A DNA stretch of 29,705 nucleotides from Clostridium sp. CAG:354_28_25 (GTDB lineage: Bacteria; Bacillota; Clostridia; TANB77; CAG-508). This document shows positions 1-6,712 of this stretch, piece by piece (position 1 is the first letter of the stretch; every line of letters starts with the position of its first letter). A program made the translations under genes and the position numbers. A model generated the notes under the pieces. It did no database searches, was not told where the DNA came from, and saw only the letters and a program-made list of their open reading frames with translations. The stretch spans positions 1-29,705 of the forward strand of contig MNRL01000003.1 of the NCBI GenBank assembly GCA_001915925.1, read 5' to 3'.

Positions 1-118
1 GTTTATATTGTTTTAGACTGGTATATTAAAAAAGTGGCGAAAAATAGAGTATATAAACTAGAAGTGCTTGATATAGACTACTTAAATTCGTTCAGTTGGT
101 TCAGGTGTTGTTTCTAAA
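1..118 (+). CDS. 3' end of an unidentified ORF (partial)
   Basis: One frame is open from the first base to a TAA at 116-118, giving about 38 residues; the other two forward frames close within 30 bases. The peptide is rich in aromatic and hydrophobic residues (it includes LDWYIKK and ends SWFRCCF). I do not recognise it. Clostridia often carry rpmF or a YceD-type gene before plsX, but this tail resembles neither. A hairpin terminator follows at 144-176, so it would be the last gene of an upstream unit. It could also be a chance open frame. Confidence 0.3.
35..41 (+). promoter_or_regulatory. Spo0A-box-like heptamer inside the partial ORF
   Basis: TGGCGAA fits the 0A-box core TGNCGAA and continues as AAAAT, like the sites at 14315 and 23771. 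It lies inside the open frame at the window start and is separated from plsX by a terminator, so a function here is doubtful. Confidence 0.2.
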
Positions 119-143
119 ATATTTGAATAATATTATAAAAGAT

Positions 144-176
144 AGGGGTGCATCTTTATGATGTACCTCTTTTTTT
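144..176 (+). terminator. Rho-independent terminator before plsX
   Basis: AGGGGTGCATC (144-154) pairs with GATGTACCTCT (160-170) around a TTTAT loop, with G-U wobbles, and a run of T follows at 171-176. It ends the upstream unit. Confidence 0.8.
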
Positions 177-219
177 GTAAAATTGGACATATAAAACTAA
201 ACTATTTGGTCAGAAACTA

Positions 220-248
220 TTGCTTTTTTATTAAAGAAATAATAAAAT
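220..248 (+). promoter_or_regulatory. Candidate SigA promoter for plsX
   Basis: TTGCTT at 220-225 and TAAAAT at 243-248 are separated by 17 bases, about 37 bases before the plsX ATG. I saw no clear FapR or FabT operator nearby. Confidence 0.4.
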
Positions 249-284
249 AAATAAGTCAAAATTTACTAATTGGAGGAAACAAAT

Positions 285-1325
285 ATGATTATACTGCTAG
301 ATGCAATGGGCGGGGATAATGCCCCAGATGCCAATATAAAAGGAGCTGTAAAAGCAGTTAATGAAGTAAGTCAGTCAACAGAAATATTATTAATTGGAAA
401 AGAGGATGTAATTAATAATAGAGTTAAAGAATTATATAACAAAGAGAAACTATCAGATATTTCTCCAAGATTAAAGATATATAATGCAACAGAAACGATA
501 GAAATGGAAGATACACCAACAGTAGCAATAAAGCATAAGAAGGATTCATCTATGGTTGTTGGATTTAATTTGCTAAAGGAAGGTAAAGGAGATGTATTTA
601 TTTCTGCAGGTAATTCGGGTGCATTACTAACAGGTGCAACTTTACTGGTAGGAAGAATAAAAGGAATAGATAGACCAGCATTAGCAGGAATTCTTCCTGC
701 ATATAAAAGTCAATTATTATTAATGGACTGCGGATCTAATACGAATTGCAAACCAATAAATTTATTACAATTTGCTCAAATGGCTTCTATATATTTAAGA
801 AATACTTTCGGAATCGAAAAACCTGCCATAGGGTTATTAAATATAGGAACAGAAGAAACAAAAGGAAATGAGCTAACTAGGTTATCATATGAACTATTAA
901 AAGAAAAATCAGAAGAATTAGGAATAAACTTTATTGGCAATATAGAAGGAAGAGATGCTTTTTCTGGTAAAGTGGATGCAGTTGTAACTGATGGGTTTAC
1001 AGGTAATATATTTTTAAAGACAACAGAAGGATTAGGAAAATTTGTAAAAGTATCATTAACAGATAGTTTAAAGCGTAACTTTTTATCTATATTAGGAAGT
1101 ATTCCATGTTTGCCAGCGATAAATAGATTTGCTAAAACAATGGATTACAAAATATATGGTGGGGCTTTATTCTTAGGTGTTAAAAAACCAGTTGTTAAAG
1201 CACATGGAAGTAGTGATGACAGATTATTTGAATACACAATAATTCAAGCTGAAAAGTTTGTTGAAAATAAAGCAGTAGAAAAAATGACAGAAGAATTTTT
1301 AAAACAAAAGGAAAATAATGCTTGA
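285..1325 (+). CDS. plsX: Phosphate acyltransferase PlsX
   Basis: PlsX converts acyl-ACP to acyl-phosphate, which PlsY uses to acylate glycerol-3-phosphate, the first step of phospholipid synthesis in most Gram-positive bacteria. It is a peripheral cytoplasmic protein. The protein opens with the family signature DAMGGDNAPD a few residues from the N-terminus, and carries SAGNSGALLTGA and the later GRDAFSGKVDAVVTDGFTGN block typical of PlsX. At 346 residues the length is normal. I start at the ATG at 285, because GGAGG at 272-276 sits just upstream; a TTG at 270 in the same frame overlaps that SD and is unlikely. acpP follows 70 bases later, so the acyl-ACP carrier and its consumer are adjacent, as in many Firmicutes, but without the fab genes usually found between them. 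Confidence 0.97.
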   Translation: MIILLDAMGGDNAPDANIKGAVKAVNEVSQSTEILLIGKEDVINNRVKELYNKEKLSDISPRLKIYNATETIEMEDTPTVAIKHKKDSSMVVGFNLLKEGKGDVFISAGNSGALLTGATLLVGRIKGIDRPALAGILPAYKSQLLLMDCGSNTNCKPINLLQFAQMASIYLRNTFGIEKPAIGLLNIGTEETKGNELTRLSYELLKEKSEELGINFIGNIEGRDAFSGKVDAVVTDGFTGNIFLKTTEGLGKFVKVSLTDSLKRNFLSILGSIPCLPAINRFAKTMDYKIYGGALFLGVKKPVVKAHGSSDDRLFEYTIIQAEKFVENKAVEKMTEEFLKQKENNA

Positions 1326-1350
1326 CTTTTTGAAGACAATATATTATTGT
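1322..1350 (+). promoter_or_regulatory. Possible internal promoter for acpP
   Basis: TTGACT at 1322-1327 overlaps the plsX stop. TATTGT at 1345-1350 lies 17 bases further on and matches the -10 consensus at four of six positions. It could raise acpP expression above plsX, which the abundance of ACP would call for. Confidence 0.3.
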
Positions 1351-1395
1351 TTAGTCAGTAGAAAAAAACATGCGAGAGGAGGTGTACATAGTTAA

Positions 1396-1635
1396 ATGAA
1401 CCAAGAAGAAATATTTGAAAAAGTAAAGAAAATAATAGTTGAACAATTAGGTGTTGCAGAAACATCTGTAACAATGGAAGCATCTTTTATAGATGATTTA
1501 GGAGCAGATTCTTTAGATATAGTAGAATTAATTATGGCATTGGAGGAAGAATTCGATATGGAGATTCCTGACGAAGATGCAGAAAAGATCGTTTCAGTAA
1601 GCGATGTTGTAGACTATATTAAAGATAATGCTTAA
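1396..1635 (+). CDS. acpP: Acyl carrier protein AcpP
   Basis: This small acidic protein carries growing acyl chains on a 4'-phosphopantetheine arm through fatty-acid synthesis and hands them to PlsX. The 79-residue length and the GADSLDIVEL motif are diagnostic; the serine at residue 39 is the phosphopantetheine attachment site. The C-terminal half is strongly acidic (EEEFDMEIPDEDAEKI), as in all bacterial ACPs. The start is the ATG at 1396. The SD AGGAGGTG (1378-1385) is well formed, with a slightly long spacer of about 10 bases. A terminator closes the unit at 1659-1693. A second ACP could exist elsewhere in the genome, but the position after plsX marks this one as the fatty-acid synthesis ACP. 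Confidence 0.97.
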   Translation: MNQEEIFEKVKKIIVEQLGVAETSVTMEASFIDDLGADSLDIVELIMALEEEFDMEIPDEDAEKIVSVSDVVDYIKDNA

Positions 1636-1658
1636 TTAGTATAATAGCAATAACAATG

Positions 1659-1693
1659 AAAGGTATCATATGAGATTATGGTATCTTTTTTTT
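1659..1693 (+). terminator. Terminator after acpP
   Basis: A 12-bp stem (1659-1670 with 1677-1688, two G-U wobbles, loop TGAGAT) runs into eight T at 1686-1693. Confidence 0.8.
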
Positions 1694-1716
1694 GTAATAA
1701 AAAATAAATATAAATG

Positions 1717-1730
1717 TAACATTAATGTTA
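1717..1730. promoter_or_regulatory. Perfect 14-bp palindrome, candidate operator
   Basis: TAACATTAATGTTA is a perfect palindrome ending exactly where the -35 element (1731) begins. That placement suits a dimeric regulator acting on the downstream promoter. I do not recognise the site. Confidence 0.4.
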
Positions 1731-1759
1731 TTTACTATATGTAATAAAAACTATATAAT
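1731..1759 (+). promoter_or_regulatory. SigA-type promoter for the coiled-coil gene pair
   Basis: TTTACT (1731-1736), a 17-base spacer and a perfect TATAAT (1754-1759), 33 bases before the ATG of the 56-aa gene. Confidence 0.6.
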
Positions 1760-1792
1760 TTATATAAAATATTGTGTCAAAAGGGTGATTAT

Positions 1793-1963
1793 ATGGAAGA
1801 AAAATTAGGAAAAATTGTAGATGATGGAAGAATATATGATTTAGATGATATTGACAATATAGATAAATTAGAAGCATTACTAAAAGGTTTAGAGCAAAAA
1901 GAAAAGGATATTAAAAGTCAAATAGATGCAAGTATAGCAGAAGATTTACAAGAGAGAGAATAG
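1793..1963 (+). CDS. Small acidic protein of unknown function (56 aa)
   Basis: I do not recognise a family. The product is 56 residues and strongly charged, with an acidic N-terminal half (YDLDDIDNIDKLEALLKGL) and a Lys/Glu/Gln-rich C-terminal half predicted by eye to form one helix or short coiled coil. There are no cysteines, membrane segments or signal peptide. The start is the ATG at 1793 behind AAGGGTGAT; an upstream TTG at 1772 in the same frame has no SD. It has its own near-consensus promoter and lies 11 bases ahead of the 362-residue coiled-coil gene, so the two are almost certainly cotranscribed. The shared helical, charged character suggests that they interact, but that is inference. 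Confidence 0.7.
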   Translation: MEEKLGKIVDDGRIYDLDDIDNIDKLEALLKGLEQKEKDIKSQIDASIAEDLQERE

Positions 1964-1974
1964 GGGGGACTAAG

Positions 1975-3063
1975 ATGGACGAAAGACAAGACATAGAGCC
2001 AAAGGATAAAAATATAGCACAATTAATGGTAAAATTAACAACAGTGCAAGCGCAAATAAAATTAGTAAAAGCAGCAATATTCATAAATAAGCAAAGGGCA
2101 GCAATAGCAAATAAAATGAAAAATGTAAAAGAATATGCAGAAAGTCAAGCTGAAAAATATGATCAAAATAAAGAAGCTGCTCAAAAAGCTATTGATACAT
2201 ATAAAAAATCTGTAGAAGAAGCAATGGGAAAATATGAAAATGATTATCTTCAAGTTATGGCCAACCAGGATAAATGGCAAGCTTACGAACTAGAGGATAT
2301 TAGTGAACAAAAGAAATTAACTACAGAAATAAAAGAAACAAGAAAAACACAAGAATATAAAGACTGGAAACAAGAAGTTAAAAGTCTTAATAGAGAAATT
2401 AAAGCTAATGCAAATAATCCAGAGAAATTAGCTGTTTTAGCGGAACAATTAAAATCATTACAAGCTAAAGATCCAACATTAGAAAAACAACAGCAAATAG
2501 AACTTATACAAAGAAATAGAGCTACAACAAAGGAAATGCTTGATTTTTATGATACAGAACTAAAGATAATACAAGATGATAGGGATAAAAAATTAGATGA
2601 ATTATTAGAGAATAAAGAGACTTCTTTAGCTAAAATTCAGAAACAAAATGTTTGGCAAAAATTTCTTGCAAGATTTACATCTAAATCAAAATCTTTTAAC
2701 AATAATGTAATAACACCAATTATGGATAAAGCTTCTAAAATAAAAAATGAGAAAATACCACAAATTTTAGCTGATAGAAAAGAAAAGCAAGATGCAAGAA
2801 AAGAAAAAAGAGAAGAAACAATGAAAAAGATTAAAAGAACAAAAGATAATGTCGTAGATAAAATTATGGATACTAAAGATTCTACAGTTGGATTAGCTAA
2901 AAAAGGAATAAGAGCAGTTGTAGACTTTGGAAGAGAAGCTAAAAAAGCTACTATAAGAACTATTGAAAGAGCAGGAGAGGTAAAAGATAATATAAAAGAA
3001 GGATTAAGAACTGCAGTGGAAAATAGTACTCAAACTTTAGAAGATTTAAATGGTGAAAGATAA
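1975..3063 (+). CDS. Long coiled-coil protein of unknown function (362 aa)
   Basis: No catalytic motif or known domain is visible. Residues from about 10 to 230 are dominated by Lys, Glu, Gln and Ala in heptad-like patterns, indicating extended coiled coil. Residues from about 260 to 300 are very basic (KEKQDARKEKREETMKKI). The C-terminal 60 residues form alternating charged and hydrophobic stretches, with segments such as AKKGIRAVVDFGREAKKATI, which could be an amphipathic membrane-binding helix. There is no signal peptide, transmembrane segment or cysteine. The start is the ATG at 1975 with GGGGGG-type SD just upstream. It is the second gene of a two-gene unit ending in a terminator at 3064-3091. 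It could be structural or membrane-associated, but no function can be assigned from sequence. Confidence 0.75.
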   Translation: MDERQDIEPKDKNIAQLMVKLTTVQAQIKLVKAAIFINKQRAAIANKMKNVKEYAESQAEKYDQNKEAAQKAIDTYKKSVEEAMGKYENDYLQVMANQDKWQAYELEDISEQKKLTTEIKETRKTQEYKDWKQEVKSLNREIKANANNPEKLAVLAEQLKSLQAKDPTLEKQQQIELIQRNRATTKEMLDFYDTELKIIQDDRDKKLDELLENKETSLAKIQKQNVWQKFLARFTSKSKSFNNNVITPIMDKASKIKNEKIPQILADRKEKQDARKEKREETMKKIKRTKDNVVDKIMDTKDSTVGLAKKGIRAVVDFGREAKKATIRTIERAGEVKDNIKEGLRTAVENSTQTLEDLNGER

Positions 3064-3091
3064 AAGAAATTCAATTTTGAATTTCTTTTTT
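3064..3091 (+). terminator. Terminator after the coiled-coil gene
   Basis: AAGAAATTC (3064-3072) pairs with GAATTTCTT (3079-3087) around AATTTT, and T continues to 3091. It starts one base after the stop codon. Confidence 0.75.
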
Positions 3092-3097
3092 CTTTAC

Positions 3098-3125
3098 TTG
3101 CAAAAACAAAAAAATGTTATATAAT
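3098..3125 (+). promoter_or_regulatory. SigA-type promoter for rnc
   Basis: TTGCAA (3098-3103), a 16-base spacer and TATAAT (3120-3125), ending 21 bases before the rnc ATG. Confidence 0.55.
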
Positions 3126-3146
3126 AATAACATCTAGGAGGGAAAT

Positions 3147-3815
3147 ATGTTAGAAAATTTTGAAAAAAATATAGGATATATATTTAAAGATAAAAATTTA
3201 TTAAAAACAGCATTAACACATACATCATATGCATATGAAAAAAGAGTTCAAAGCAATGAGAAATTAGAATTTTTGGGAGATAGTATTTTAGAATTTATAT
3301 CTAGTAATTATTTATATAAAAATTATATAAATCTAAATGAAGGAGAAATGACTAAAGTTAGAGCAAGTGTTGTTTGCGAGAAGAGTTTATACAAAATTGC
3401 AATAAAGCATAATTTTGGTGATTTCTTATATTTAGGTAAAAGTGAATTATCAAATAACGGAAATAAAAATGAAGCAATATTGGCAGATAGTGTAGAGGCT
3501 GTTATTGCAGCTATTTTTTTAGATGGAGGATTAGAACCAGTACAAAAATTTATAATAGAAAATCTAGCAGAGGAAATAAAGATAGCTAGTCAAAATGTAG
3601 GGCTAAAAGATTATAAGACTGTATTACAAGAAAAATTACAACATAAAGGAACTGTTAATATAGAATATAATATTTTGAACGAGAGTGGTCCTGATCATAG
3701 TAAAGTATTTGAAGCAGAAGTAAAATGTAATGGGAAACAATTAGCAACAGGTAAAGGAACATCAAAAAAAGCAGCAGAAATGGAAGCTGCGAAAAAAGCA
3801 ATAGAACAGCTATAA
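3147..3815 (+). CDS. rnc: Ribonuclease III
   Basis: RNase III cuts double-stranded RNA; its main job is processing rRNA precursors, plus mRNA and antisense RNA turnover. The N-terminal catalytic domain holds the signature NEKLEFLGDSILEF, with E38, E41 and D45 at the same positions as in the E. coli enzyme, and the second acidic cluster in DSVEAVIAAIFLDGG (about 114-128). A double-stranded-RNA-binding domain fills about 150-222, ending in the conserved GKGTSKKAAEMEAAKKA. Length (222 aa) is typical. The start is the ATG at 3147 behind AGGAGGG. In Clostridia rnc is commonly followed by a radical-SAM gene and then smc; here the second position is filled by a degenerate relative and smc is not present. 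Confidence 0.97.
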   Translation: MLENFEKNIGYIFKDKNLLKTALTHTSYAYEKRVQSNEKLEFLGDSILEFISSNYLYKNYINLNEGEMTKVRASVVCEKSLYKIAIKHNFGDFLYLGKSELSNNGNKNEAILADSVEAVIAAIFLDGGLEPVQKFIIENLAEEIKIASQNVGLKDYKTVLQEKLQHKGTVNIEYNILNESGPDHSKVFEAEVKCNGKQLATGKGTSKKAAEMEAAKKAIEQL

Positions 3816-3831
3816 TGCAGGAGGAAGAGAT

Positions 3832-4782
3832 ATGAAAGAAAAAATATATATTCCTATAAGAATAAGTGAAGAAATCTTAACTGATGAAATTGCAAAAAAA
3901 CTAGCGGAAAACAAAGATAAAAAAATTTTACTAGAAATATTAGATGAAGATTTTACAAGTATAAATATAAAAAAACAAGAAGAAATTCTTATTCAAATTA
4001 ATAAAGTTTTAAAAGAATATAAAGGCTTTGGAATAAAAATAATGTCTACTCCAGATAGTATAGACAAAAATAATTTAAAATTATTAAAAAAGTATAAGGT
4101 AAAAGAGATAGAATTAACAATAGAATCATCAAATGATTATATATTAAAAAATATTGGCATAGCTTATAAATATGATGATGCAAAAAAAATTGCCAAAAAA
4201 ATAAAGTCATATAGATTTTTATTAAGTGTAAAAACGATATTAGGACTTCCAGAAAGTACAGTAGCGGATGATTTAAATACTATAAGACAAGTTATAAAAT
4301 TTAAACCAGAACAAATGACTTTGATTCCATGTAATGCTGATTATAATAAAAATGTAGAAAGATTAGCTGAACAAAACGAATTTACTCCATTAGCAAAAAT
4401 TCAGATAGTAGAAAGATTAAAAGAAAGTATAAAATTAATAGCACATACTAAAATAAAAAATATTAAAATAGGAGAAGATAGTCAGTACATAGAAGAAATG
4501 CCAATAGTACAATTTAGAAATTTAGTGGCTAGTGAAATTTGGTACGAAAGAATAATAGAACTGATAAAATCATATAATGTGAAAGTAAAAGAAGTTGAAA
4601 TAGAAGTAAATAACTTAGATGTAGACAATGTTAAAGGAGCAGAGAATAAGAACCTAGAACAATTAAAAGATGTATATGATGTAGAGTTACATGTTTCGGA
4701 AAATAATAAATTAGCAAAAGGAAATTATAAGATGAAAATATTAAAGACATACACAGATTTTTTGGAAGATAATGAGAACTAG
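3832..4782 (+). CDS. Radical-SAM-like protein lacking the Fe-S cysteine motif
   Basis: The protein aligns from memory with the Elp3-like radical-SAM proteins that follow rnc in many Clostridia. It keeps IPI near the N-terminus, a strand like IELTIESSND in the middle, the family-typical GLPESTVADD (about 140-149) and the C-terminal EIWYERIIELI. The segment that should carry the CxxxCxxC cluster ligands is missing after IPIRIS, and the glycine-rich SAM-binding motif (GGSFTG in relatives) reads as LDEDFTS. Only one cysteine remains in 316 residues, in IPCNADYN. It therefore should not bind a 4Fe-4S cluster or do radical chemistry. The frame is intact and the rest well kept, which suggests selection for another role, perhaps RNA or protein binding. 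It starts 16 bases after rnc with GGAGG, so the two are cotranscribed. Confidence 0.7.
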   Translation: MKEKIYIPIRISEEILTDEIAKKLAENKDKKILLEILDEDFTSINIKKQEEILIQINKVLKEYKGFGIKIMSTPDSIDKNNLKLLKKYKVKEIELTIESSNDYILKNIGIAYKYDDAKKIAKKIKSYRFLLSVKTILGLPESTVADDLNTIRQVIKFKPEQMTLIPCNADYNKNVERLAEQNEFTPLAKIQIVERLKESIKLIAHTKIKNIKIGEDSQYIEEMPIVQFRNLVASEIWYERIIELIKSYNVKVKEVEIEVNNLDVDNVKGAENKNLEQLKDVYDVELHVSENNKLAKGNYKMKILKTYTDFLEDNEN

Positions 4783-4792
4783 CATAAAAAAG

Positions 4793-4828
4793 CCTATACT
4801 ACAAATAATTGTAATATAGGTGATTTTT
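4793..4828 (+). terminator. Hairpin overlapping the YitT-gene ribosome binding site
   Basis: CCTATA (4793-4798) pairs with TATAGG (4815-4820) and ACAA (4801-4804) with TTGT (4809-4812), then GATTTTTA follows. It looks like a weak terminator for the preceding gene, but its 3' arm contains the AGG of the SD for the ATG at 4829, so it could also gate translation. Confidence 0.45.
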
Positions 4829-5662
4829 ATGGTAAAAAACTATTTAAAAAATTTAAGTTTTATAATATTAGGTTGCATAATTATGGCAATTGGGACATCA
4901 ATGTTTTTATTACCTAATAAGTTCTCGACAGGAGGAGTAACGGGAATTGCAACAATAGTATATTATTTATTTAAGATTCCATTAGGAACGGTTAATATTT
5001 TAATTAATATTCCCATTCTAATTTTTACATTTTATAGATTAGGAAAGACAGTAGTTATAAATTCAGTTATAGGCTCGTTAGTATATTCATTATTTATAGA
5101 TATCCTAGACAAATTTCCTGCTTTTACAAATGATGTTTTTTTAGCAAGTATATATGGAGGCGTTTTCTTAGGTATAGGTACAGGCATTGTACTAAATGCA
5201 AATGCTACAACTGGAGGAACAGAACTAGTTAGCAATTTAATTAAAACATATAATTTGAATATAAAAACAAGTAGTCTTATAATGATTATAGATTCTTCGA
5301 TTGTCTTGTTAAATGTGCTTGTTTTTAAAGAAATAGAAATTGGCTTATATTCAGCAATAGCTATTATTTTAATGGGAAAGGTTATAGATATAATTGTAGA
5401 AGGTACAGATTTTTCGAAACTAATATTTATTATATCAGAAAAAAATGATAAAATATCTAAAGAGATAGGTGAACATATAAAACGAGGAACAACTGGAATA
5501 TATGGGAAAGGAATGTTTGAAGATAAAGATAGATTAGTATTAATGTGTGCGGCAGGAAGAGGAGATGTACTAAAAATAAAACACATCGTACAAGCAAATG
5601 ATAAGGAAGCTTTTATAATTATTACAAATGCCAGAGAAGTTTTAGGAAAAGGATTTAAGTAG
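4829..5662 (+). CDS. YitT family membrane protein (DUF2179 C-terminus)
   Basis: This is a YitT-type protein: about five hydrophobic membrane segments over residues 8-190, with the conserved LPNKFSTGGVTGIA after the first segment and GIVLNANATTGGTE in the middle, followed by a cytoplasmic DUF2179 domain (about 195-277). The family is widespread in Firmicutes and its transport or regulatory role is not established. At 277 residues the length is typical. I start at the ATG at 4829, which has AGGTGA five bases before it; a GTG at 4820 is in frame but has no SD. The gene lies between the radical-SAM-like gene and ogg, 9 bases before ogg, so it is probably read into ogg. The SD sits in a hairpin (see 4793-4828). 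Confidence 0.88.
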   Translation: MVKNYLKNLSFIILGCIIMAIGTSMFLLPNKFSTGGVTGIATIVYYLFKIPLGTVNILINIPILIFTFYRLGKTVVINSVIGSLVYSLFIDILDKFPAFTNDVFLASIYGGVFLGIGTGIVLNANATTGGTELVSNLIKTYNLNIKTSSLIMIIDSSIVLLNVLVFKEIEIGLYSAIAIILMGKVIDIIVEGTDFSKLIFIISEKNDKISKEIGEHIKRGTTGIYGKGMFEDKDRLVLMCAAGRGDVLKIKHIVQANDKEAFIIITNAREVLGKGFK

Positions 5663-5671
5663 GAGGAATAT

Positions 5672-6541
5672 ATGAAGCAACAAGAATTTTTATTAGAAAA
5701 TTATAGTTCATTTAATTTAAGAGATATATTTGAATGTGGACAATGCTTTAGATGGAATAAGGAAGAAGATGGTAGCTATACGGGAGTTTTTGCTAATAAT
5801 GTAATAAATGTTAGTAAAACAACTAAAGGAATATATTTTAAAGGTGTTTGCGAAAAAGATATTGTTAATACTGTAATAGATTATTTTGACTTAGATAGAG
5901 ATTATAATGAAATAAAACGAACATTAGCCAAAGTAGATAACAACATGAAAGAGAGTATAAGGTATGGGGAAGGCATTAGGATTTTAAACCAAGATTTATG
6001 GGAAACCATAATTTCATTTATAATATCAGCTAATAACAATATTCCAAGAATTAAAGGGATTATAGAACGTTTATCAAAAAAATATGGAAAAAAAATAGAA
6101 TTTAATAATAAAAAATATTATACTTTTCCAACTGTAGAAGAATTAAAAGATGTTTCTGTAGAAGAATATAGGGAGTTAGGATTAGGCTTTAGAGATATAA
6201 GATTATATGAGACTACTAAAATGATTTTAAATAAGGACGTAGATATTTCAAAATTAAATCAGATAAAAGATACGAATCAAGTAAGAGATGAGCTTTTAAA
6301 ACTTTCTGGAGTTGGTCCGAAAGTTGCAGATTGTATTTTGCTATTTTCTACATTAAAACGATTTGATGTATTTCCTATTGATGTATGGGTAAGGAGAGTT
6401 ATGAATGATTTATATATTCATAAAGAAGATGAGAAAAATGTAAGCAAAAAAGAAATATTACAGTTAGCGAATGATAAATTTGGAAATTTAGAAGGAATAG
6501 CTCAGCAATATTTATTTTATTGGAGAAGAGAACTAGGATAA
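5672..6541 (+). CDS. ogg: 8-oxoguanine DNA glycosylase/AP lyase, OGG1 type
   Basis: The enzyme excises 8-oxoguanine from DNA and nicks the abasic site. The helix-hairpin-helix and catalytic block reads LSGVGPKVADC followed by FPIDVWV: K217 corresponds to the Schiff-base lysine (K249 of human OGG1) and D237 to D268, with exactly the same spacing of 20. The N-terminal domain (about 1-110) carries ECGQCFRW, the family's QxFRW element. Length 289 aa is normal for clostridial OGG1-like proteins. The start is the ATG at 5672 behind AGGAGG, nine bases after the YitT-family gene. Together with the flavodiiron protein at 18120 it fits an anaerobe coping with occasional oxygen. Confidence 0.93.
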   Translation: MKQQEFLLENYSSFNLRDIFECGQCFRWNKEEDGSYTGVFANNVINVSKTTKGIYFKGVCEKDIVNTVIDYFDLDRDYNEIKRTLAKVDNNMKESIRYGEGIRILNQDLWETIISFIISANNNIPRIKGIIERLSKKYGKKIEFNNKKYYTFPTVEELKDVSVEEYRELGLGFRDIRLYETTKMILNKDVDISKLNQIKDTNQVRDELLKLSGVGPKVADCILLFSTLKRFDVFPIDVWVRRVMNDLYIHKEDEKNVSKKEILQLANDKFGNLEGIAQQYLFYWRRELG

Positions 6542-6552
6542 GTTCTCTTCTC
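6523..6552 (+). terminator. Perfect 12-bp hairpin across the ogg stop codon
   Basis: GAGAAGAGAACT (6523-6534) is the exact reverse complement of 6541-6552, with a 6-base loop AGGATA. The stem includes the last ogg codons and stop. The following T tract is weak (GATTAGTTTTA), so termination may be incomplete. Confidence 0.55.
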
Positions 6553-6615
6553 GATTAGTTTTATATAGAAATTATTAAAACCACAGAGAAACTTAATATT
6601 TAAAAACAAGAAAAA

Positions 6616-6622
6616 TGTCGAA
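6616..6622 (+). promoter_or_regulatory. Spo0A box (TGTCGAA)
   Basis: TGTCGAA is the exact preferred 0A-box core and continues AAAAT, 55 bases upstream of the -35 at 6678. The distance and orientation suit activation or repression of that promoter by Spo0A~P. Confidence 0.5.
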
Positions 6623-6677
6623 AAATGAAGAAAAAACGAGATAATCAAAAATAATAAAGAAAAATAACAAATAACTA

Positions 6678-6706
6678 TTTACAAACGCGAAATAATGTGA
6701 TATATA
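6678..6706 (+). promoter_or_regulatory. SigA-type promoter for the comM leader or a small RNA
   Basis: TTTACA (6678-6683), a 17-base spacer and TATATA (6701-6706). The start of transcription would fall near 6713, exactly where the inverted repeat begins. Confidence 0.6.
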
Positions 6707-6712
6707 AAAAGC

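Noticed and set aside
1567..1574. TGACGAA in acpP
   Set aside because: Coding for the conserved acidic Pro-Asp-Glu-Asp stretch; explained by protein sequence.
2062..2280. Open frame on the minus strand (72 aa, Phe/Ile/Cys-rich)
   Set aside because: It is antisense to the coiled-coil gene; the composition is simply the complement of Lys/Glu-rich codons, with no SD.
5032..5586. 184-codon open frame antisense to the YitT-family gene
   Set aside because: Low stop density on the opposite strand of an AT-rich membrane gene; no recognisable domain, and the plus-strand gene is well supported.
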